Shown here in pieces: positions 6,606-9,871 of a stretch of DNA of 9,871 nt. This DNA is from Pseudomonadota bacterium (GTDB taxonomy: Bacteria; Pseudomonadota; Alphaproteobacteria; Rhodobacterales; Rhodobacteraceae). Position 1 is the stretch's first letter, and each line of letters begins with the position of its first letter. The DNA lies in NCBI GenBank assembly GCA_022573605.1, contig JACZTQ010000102.1:1-9871 (forward strand), written 5' to 3'. Under the pieces are notes generated by a model that saw only the letters and a list, made by a program, of their open reading frames with translations, had not been told where the DNA came from and did no database searches. A program made the translations under genes and the position numbers.

Positions 6606-7960
6606 CCGGCCTCCTCCGCGCGCAACATCCAGCCCGTCACCGAGTGTTCCGGGATCAGGTATCTTTCCGCCGCCCGGCGCACGTCCTCGGCGCTGACCGC
6701 CTCCATCACCGCCGGCCAGTTCCGCACCTCCGCCACACTCTGGCCGATCGCCAGCGCGCCGCCGTAGAGGCGCGCCTGCGAGGCCATGCTGTCCTGGGCG
6801 AAGATCCGCGCCGCCCGGCTCAGGCGCTTGATCCGGGCCAGTTCCTCGGCGGTCGGCCCCTCGCCGATCAGTTCCGCCAGCACCGCGTCCATCGCCGCCT
6901 CGACCGTGGCCAGATCCTCGCCCTCGGCCGGCACGCCGTAGATGCTGAAGTCGCCCCGGTCGCGCCGCGCCGGTGAATAATGGGACCCGGTATCGATCGC
7001 CACTCGCTGGTCGAGCTGCAAGGCCCGGGCCAGCCGCGAGGTGATGCCGTCGCCCAGGATGTCGCTGAGAATGCTCAGCGCCGCCGCCTCGCCCGGGTTC
7101 GACGACTGGTAGGACGGCACCAGATAGATCCGCCGCACGAAGGGCTGGCGCACCCGCGCATCGCGCATCTCCAGGCGCCTGGGGGCCAGTTGCGGCGGTT
7201 CCTGCGGGCGCGCCTCGGGCGGCCGGCCGGAGGGCTGGATCGACCCGTAATGGGTCTCGGCCAAGGCCCTCACGGCGGCCGGCGTCACGTCTCCGGCGAC
7301 CACCAGAATGGCATTGTCGGGGGCGTAGTAGCGGGCGTAGAACACCTCGGCATCGGCCAGGTTCAACTGCTCGATCTCGTGACGCCAGCCGATCACCGGC
7401 ACCCCGTAGGGATGGTTCAGGTAGAGCGCCGCGCTCATCTGCTCGGCGAACAGGCCCTGGGGACTGTTGTCGGTGCGCTGGTTGCGCTCCTCCAGAATGA
7501 CGTCGCGCTCGGTCGCGATGACCGCGTCGGTCAGCACCAGATTGCGCATCCGGTCGGCTTCCATGCCCATCACCAGCCCCAGCCGGTCGGCGGCGATGCG
7601 CTGGTAATAGGCGGTGTAGTCGTAGGAGGTGAAGGCATTGTCCGAGCCGCCGTTCGCGGCGACGATCTTCGAGAAGGCGCCGTCATCGATCGCGCCGGTG
7701 GCCTTGAACATCAGGTGCTCGAAGAAATGGGCGATGCCGGAGCGGCCCCAGGGCTCGTCGGCCGCCCCGACCCGGTACCAGACCATGTGGGTGACGACCG
7801 GGGCCCGGTGGTCCTCGATCACCACGACTTCCATGCCGTTGGCCAGCCGGAAGTCGCTCACCTTCGGCTCGGCCCGGGCCACCGAAGCCAGGTCAGGCGC
7901 CGGCGCCAGAACCATCGCCAAAGCCAAGCCAAGCACCGCCGCCGTGCGGTTCAGATGCAT
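6602..7960 (-). CDS. Exported M16 family zinc metallopeptidase
   Basis: This 452-residue peptidase has an intact inverted zinc motif, HFFEH at residues 78-82 (H78 and H82 bind zinc, E81 is the general base). The third ligand is most likely E158 in VILEERNQRTDN, with the family's usual spacing. The sequence also shows NGGSDNAFTSYDYTAYY and, further on, NHPYGVPVIGW and YAPDNAILVVAGD, typical of bacterial members close to mitochondrial processing peptidase. Residues 1-30 are a signal peptide cut near SVARA|EP, so it acts outside the cytoplasm. The ATG at 7960 has GGGAG six bases upstream. The gene follows the DUF3035-like lipoprotein by 61 bases and overlaps its non-catalytic partner by four. 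M16 pairs of this kind degrade peptides or process envelope proteins; the substrate here cannot be told. The length is that expected for one M16B subunit. Confidence 0.93.
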   Translation of the reverse strand: MHLNRTAAVLGLALAMVLAPAPDLASVARAEPKVSDFRLANGMEVVVIEDHRAPVVTHMVWYRVGAADEPWGRSGIAHFFEHLMFKATGAIDDGAFSKIVAANGGSDNAFTSYDYTAYYQRIAADRLGLVMGMEADRMRNLVLTDAVIATERDVILEERNQRTDNSPQGLFAEQMSAALYLNHPYGVPVIGWRHEIEQLNLADAEVFYARYYAPDNAILVVAGDVTPAAVRALAETHYGSIQPSGRPPEARPQEPPQLAPRRLEMRDARVRQPFVRRIYLVPSYQSSNPGEAAALSILSDILGDGITSRLARALQLDQRVAIDTGSHYSPARRDRGDFSIYGVPAEGEDLATVEAAMDAVLAELIGEGPTAEELARIKRLSRAARIFAQDSMASQARLYGGALAIGQSVAEVRNWPAVMEAVSAEDVRRAAERYLIPEHSVTGWMLRAEEAG

Positions 7961-8021
7961 TCAGATCTCCCTCGCTGCAGGATCGTCGCTATGCCGATAG
8001 AGATAGGAGGCAATTCCTCGA

Positions 8022-8663
8022 TCAGTAGGCCGGTTTTACATCCTTCAAGACCAGCGGGTTCTCCGGGCGGCCGGTCGGATATTCCGGCTCGACGAACTCC
8101 GGAGCCTCCTCCTCCTCGACGGCCGCGTTCGGATCGACCGGGGTCAGATAACCCTCGCGCCGAAGGCGCCGCGCTTCCGCCTCCGGGTCGAGCAGTTCCG
8201 ACTCGTCGAGTTGTTCGCCGCCGCCAAAGCCCAGCGCATCACCCAGACTCCGCGGCTCGTAGGGCTTCGCCGCCGCTTCCTGTATCCGTTCTTGCTCGAG
8301 CTGCACCCTGATCTCGCTCGACGCCGCCGCGGCATTGGCGGAGTCCAGCAAAACCAGCTCGCCGGCGCTGGGCGCGATGGCGCTCACCACCGGGCTGCCG
8401 CTGGCTCCGAACAAGGCCTGTATCGCATCGCGGTGCGGGTCCGGGTCCAACGGCGAGGGCGCGCCGGGGCGCGGCTCGGGCAGGGACCCGAGCGCCGGCA
8501 TCACCAGCGGCTTCTGGGCGATCACCTGGAACTCGTCCGGCGGTGGAATCCTGGCGCCCAGCGCCTCCAGCGGACTGCCGATGGTGCCGCAGGCCGGCAA
8601 GGCCAGCAGCATCGCCGTCAACCCGGCCGGGCCGGCGATCCGAACCGCCCGTTTGATCATCAT
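8022..8663 (-). CDS. DUF3035-like alphaproteobacterial lipoprotein
   Basis: This is a probable lipoprotein of about 213 residues. A short positively charged start (MMIKRAVR) and hydrophobic stretch end in ALPAC, a lipobox with the lipid-carrying Cys at residue 25. The next residue is Gly, not Asp, which favours delivery to the outer membrane if the Lol rule holds. After it comes PPPDEFQVIAQKPLVMP (40-56), the hallmark I associate with DUF3035, then an Ala/Glu-rich middle and an acidic, Pro-rich tail (VEEEEAPEFVEPEYPTG). Its function is unknown. I chose the ATG at 8663 because GGAGG lies ten bases before it; the in-frame ATG at 8672 sits almost on top of that site. It lies just after lspA, whose product would process it, though a terminator and a palindrome separate the two, so it may have its own promoter within 8673-8770. 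Confidence 0.82.
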   Translation of the reverse strand: MMIKRAVRIAGPAGLTAMLLALPACGTIGSPLEALGARIPPPDEFQVIAQKPLVMPALGSLPEPRPGAPSPLDPDPHRDAIQALFGASGSPVVSAIAPSAGELVLLDSANAAAASSEIRVQLEQERIQEAAAKPYEPRSLGDALGFGGGEQLDESELLDPEAEARRLRREGYLTPVDPNAAVEEEEAPEFVEPEYPTGRPENPLVLKDVKPAY

Positions 8664-8770
8664 CGCCAACATTCCTCCGTCTCGGGCGCCTGCCGCCGGC
8701 CCCCCGGGTGCAGTCTGGCGCCGCGGCCCGCATATTGACCTCTTGGCCGCTGAACCGCAATGGCGCTAGA

Positions 8771-8814
8771 GCGATTTCAAGCAAAGTGAATTCACTTTGC
8801 GACTCGGAAATCGC
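8771..8814. repeat. REP-like extended palindrome between lspA and the lipoprotein gene
   Basis: A perfect 20-base palindrome, GCAAAGTGAATTCACTTTGC (8781-8800), is enclosed by a second inverted pair, GCGATTTC (8771-8778) and GAAATCGC (8807-8814). The layout, beginning with TAGAGCGATTTCA, resembles the intergenic palindromes scattered through many alphaproteobacterial genomes. As RNA it would form one long interrupted stem on either strand. It could protect a transcript end or be a non-autonomous repeat; a regulator binding site is less likely but possible. Confidence 0.7.
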
Positions 8815-8821
8815 GGCAACC

Positions 8822-8851
8822 CAAAAAGTTAACGCCGGTTTCGCGGCGTTA
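8822..8851 (-). terminator. Intrinsic terminator of lspA
   Basis: On the minus strand TAACGCCG (8851-8844) and CGGCGTTA (8837-8830) form an 8-pair stem around the loop CGAAAC, followed by AAC and TTTTT (8827-8823). The TAA stop of lspA is the first three bases of the stem. This is the best terminator in the window and suggests that most lspA transcription ends before the lipoprotein gene. Confidence 0.75.
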
Positions 8852-9358
8852 CGCCCTGAAGGCGATCAGCGCCGCACCGGCGAAGATCGCCAGATCGGCA
8901 ATGTTGAACGCATACGGGTTGTCGATCCCGCAACAGCTCACGTTCAGAAAGTCCGCCACGGCGCCGTAATGCAGCCGGTCCACGGCATTGCCCAGCGCAC
9001 CGCCGATGATGACGCCCGCGCCCCAGGCCAGCGCCGGCGTGCGATCCTTGCCCGTGTCGTCGTCCTTGGCGCGCGCCCCCCGGCGGCGCACCCACCAGAC
9101 CAGCGCCAGCGAGATCGCCACCGCGAGCCCGATCAGGACCCAGCGCATCATGCCCGGCCCGCCGGCGCCGATACCGAAATTGATCCCCCGGTTCCAGGCC
9201 ATGACGAAGTTCAGATAGGGCGCCGCCACCTCGATCCGGCCGAGATGCTCGAGGTCCAGCCACTCGACCACCCACAATTTCGACAGCCGGTCGGCGGCGA
9301 ACACCGAAGCTCCGGCGATCAGCATCCTCGAGTGCGGCGTAAGGTTGGCCCTGGGCAC
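8849..9358 (-). CDS. lspA: Lipoprotein signal peptidase (signal peptidase II)
   Basis: LspA is an inner-membrane aspartic protease that removes signal peptides from diacylglyceryl-modified prolipoproteins. The 169-residue product has four likely membrane segments (about 12-31, 70-90, 110-126 and 150-168). Family motifs are DRLSK (23-27), WNRGINFG (55-62), GNAVDR (123-128), VADFLN with catalytic D136, and FNIAD with catalytic D155. A charged loop (RRRGARAKDDDTGKDR) lies between segments two and three. The start is GTG at 9358, with an AGG six bases upstream; ATG at codon 12 would clip the first membrane segment's lead. It follows the small secreted protein gene by 13 bases, so the two are probably co-transcribed. 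It ends in an intrinsic terminator that contains its stop codon. The next minus-strand gene encodes a likely LspA substrate. Confidence 0.95.
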   Translation of the reverse strand: MPRANLTPHSRMLIAGASVFAADRLSKLWVVEWLDLEHLGRIEVAAPYLNFVMAWNRGINFGIGAGGPGMMRWVLIGLAVAISLALVWWVRRRGARAKDDDTGKDRTPALAWGAGVIIGGALGNAVDRLHYGAVADFLNVSCCGIDNPYAFNIADLAIFAGAALIAFRA

Positions 9359-9371
9359 GATCAGCCTGACC

Positions 9372-9755
9372 TCACTGCGACTCGAAGCCGTGGGAGAAAG
9401 CGGCCCCCGGATCGCCCAACCAGTGCTCGCCCAGGGTGCAGGCGTAGTAATATTTCCCGGTCAGCCGGTCCTCGTACTCGAAGATCGGCCGGTCGGGATG
9501 CCCTTCGGGGATCGGATCGAGGCCGCGATAGTGCGACAGGTCGATGCGGCGCAGCACCTGGCTCATCGCGGCGCAATCGAGCCCGGCGATCTCCGGCATC
9601 ACCACCACCGCGCCGTTCGAGGCCAGCACGCGCGGGGCGCTGCTGGTGTCGGCGGTCTGCGCCCCGGCGACGGCCGCCAGCCCCAGCGCCGTCAGCGCCG
9701 CAAGGGGCACAAGGAGCCGTGTGCCGGTCGATCGCGTTCGCCACATCCTGGTCAC
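9372..9755 (-). CDS. Small secreted protein of unknown function with two cysteines
   Basis: This 127-residue product is not a family I can name. Residues 1-32 look like a Sec signal peptide (Arg-rich start, LLVPLAALTALGLAAVAG core, cut near AGAQ|TAD), giving a periplasmic protein of about 95 residues. The mature part has exactly two cysteines, C61 in IAGLDCAAM and C106 in YYYACTLGEHW, which could form one disulfide, and an aromatic-rich centre (HPDRPIFEYEDRLTGKYYY). The given start is GTG at 9755; ATG at 9746 is possible, and neither has a clear ribosome site. It precedes lspA by 13 bases on the same strand, so the two may share a transcript. The 116 bases beyond it to the window edge show no gene and no convincing promoter. 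Confidence 0.7.
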   Translation of the reverse strand: MTRMWRTRSTGTRLLVPLAALTALGLAAVAGAQTADTSSAPRVLASNGAVVVMPEIAGLDCAAMSQVLRRIDLSHYRGLDPIPEGHPDRPIFEYEDRLTGKYYYACTLGEHWLGDPGAAFSHGFESQ

Positions 9756-9871
9756 CGTGTTGGTCGACTCGTCGGGCCTGCCGCCCGGCTGCGTTTCGCG
9801 CCCGCCAGTATGCCCGGTCAGTCGGGCAAAACTTGGGCACTCCGTGGCCGCATTGCAAGCGGGCGCAGTCA

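Noticed and set aside
6980..8311. Plus-strand frame of 443 residues opposite the M16 protease and lipoprotein genes
   Set aside because: It crosses the gap between two convincing minus-strand genes and shows only His/Arg/Gly-rich shadow composition.
9361..9858. Minus-strand frame of 165 residues overlapping the small secreted protein
   Set aside because: Arg/Gly-rich without motifs. The alternative frame has a proper signal peptide and sits neatly before lspA.

Overview
The window looks like chromosomal DNA of a GC-rich alphaproteobacterium, probably Rhodobacterales-like. The evidence is the protein sequences: a MutL ending in the alphaproteobacterial QCNHGRPT / LFGRR form, an LspA with a WNRGINFG segment, a DUF3035-type lipoprotein, and a pair of M16 peptidases. 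Codons in positions 1000-9700 end almost always in G or C. The exact genus cannot be read from the sequence.

Layout. Positions 1-278 hold a non-coding leader. From 279 to 1604 (+ strand) one open frame begins as a ParB partition protein and, near 915-935, changes without a stop into the C-terminal three quarters of NadC (quinolinate phosphoribosyltransferase). Each partner lacks the other part it needs, and codon use changes at the same place. This is either a real recombination product or, more simply, an assembly chimera. Positions 1605-1942 are a convergent gene-free stretch rich in perfect palindromes. All later genes are on the minus strand.

Read in the direction of transcription (right to left), the minus-strand block is: a small secreted two-cysteine protein (9372-9755), lspA (8849-9358) ending in an intrinsic terminator, a REP-like palindrome, a DUF3035-like lipoprotein (8022-8663), an M16 zinc protease (6602-7960), its non-catalytic M16 partner (5265-6605, ATGA overlap), a GC-rich hairpin region (4968-5264), mutL (3082-4967, broken by a -1 frameshift near 3712), and rmuC (1943-3082, one-base TGATG overlap with mutL).

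Functionally there are two groups. The first is an envelope group: lipoprotein signal peptidase next to a probable substrate lipoprotein, followed by a heterodimer-type pair of exported M16 peptidases. The second is a DNA-maintenance pair: mismatch repair MutL, which carries the endonuclease motif, and RmuC, translationally coupled. I see no phage, CRISPR, tRNA, rRNA or transposase gene. I do not see convincing evidence of a new biological system. The items most worth checking are the ParB-NadC join, the mutL frameshift, and the 9-bp tandem repeat inside a signal peptide.
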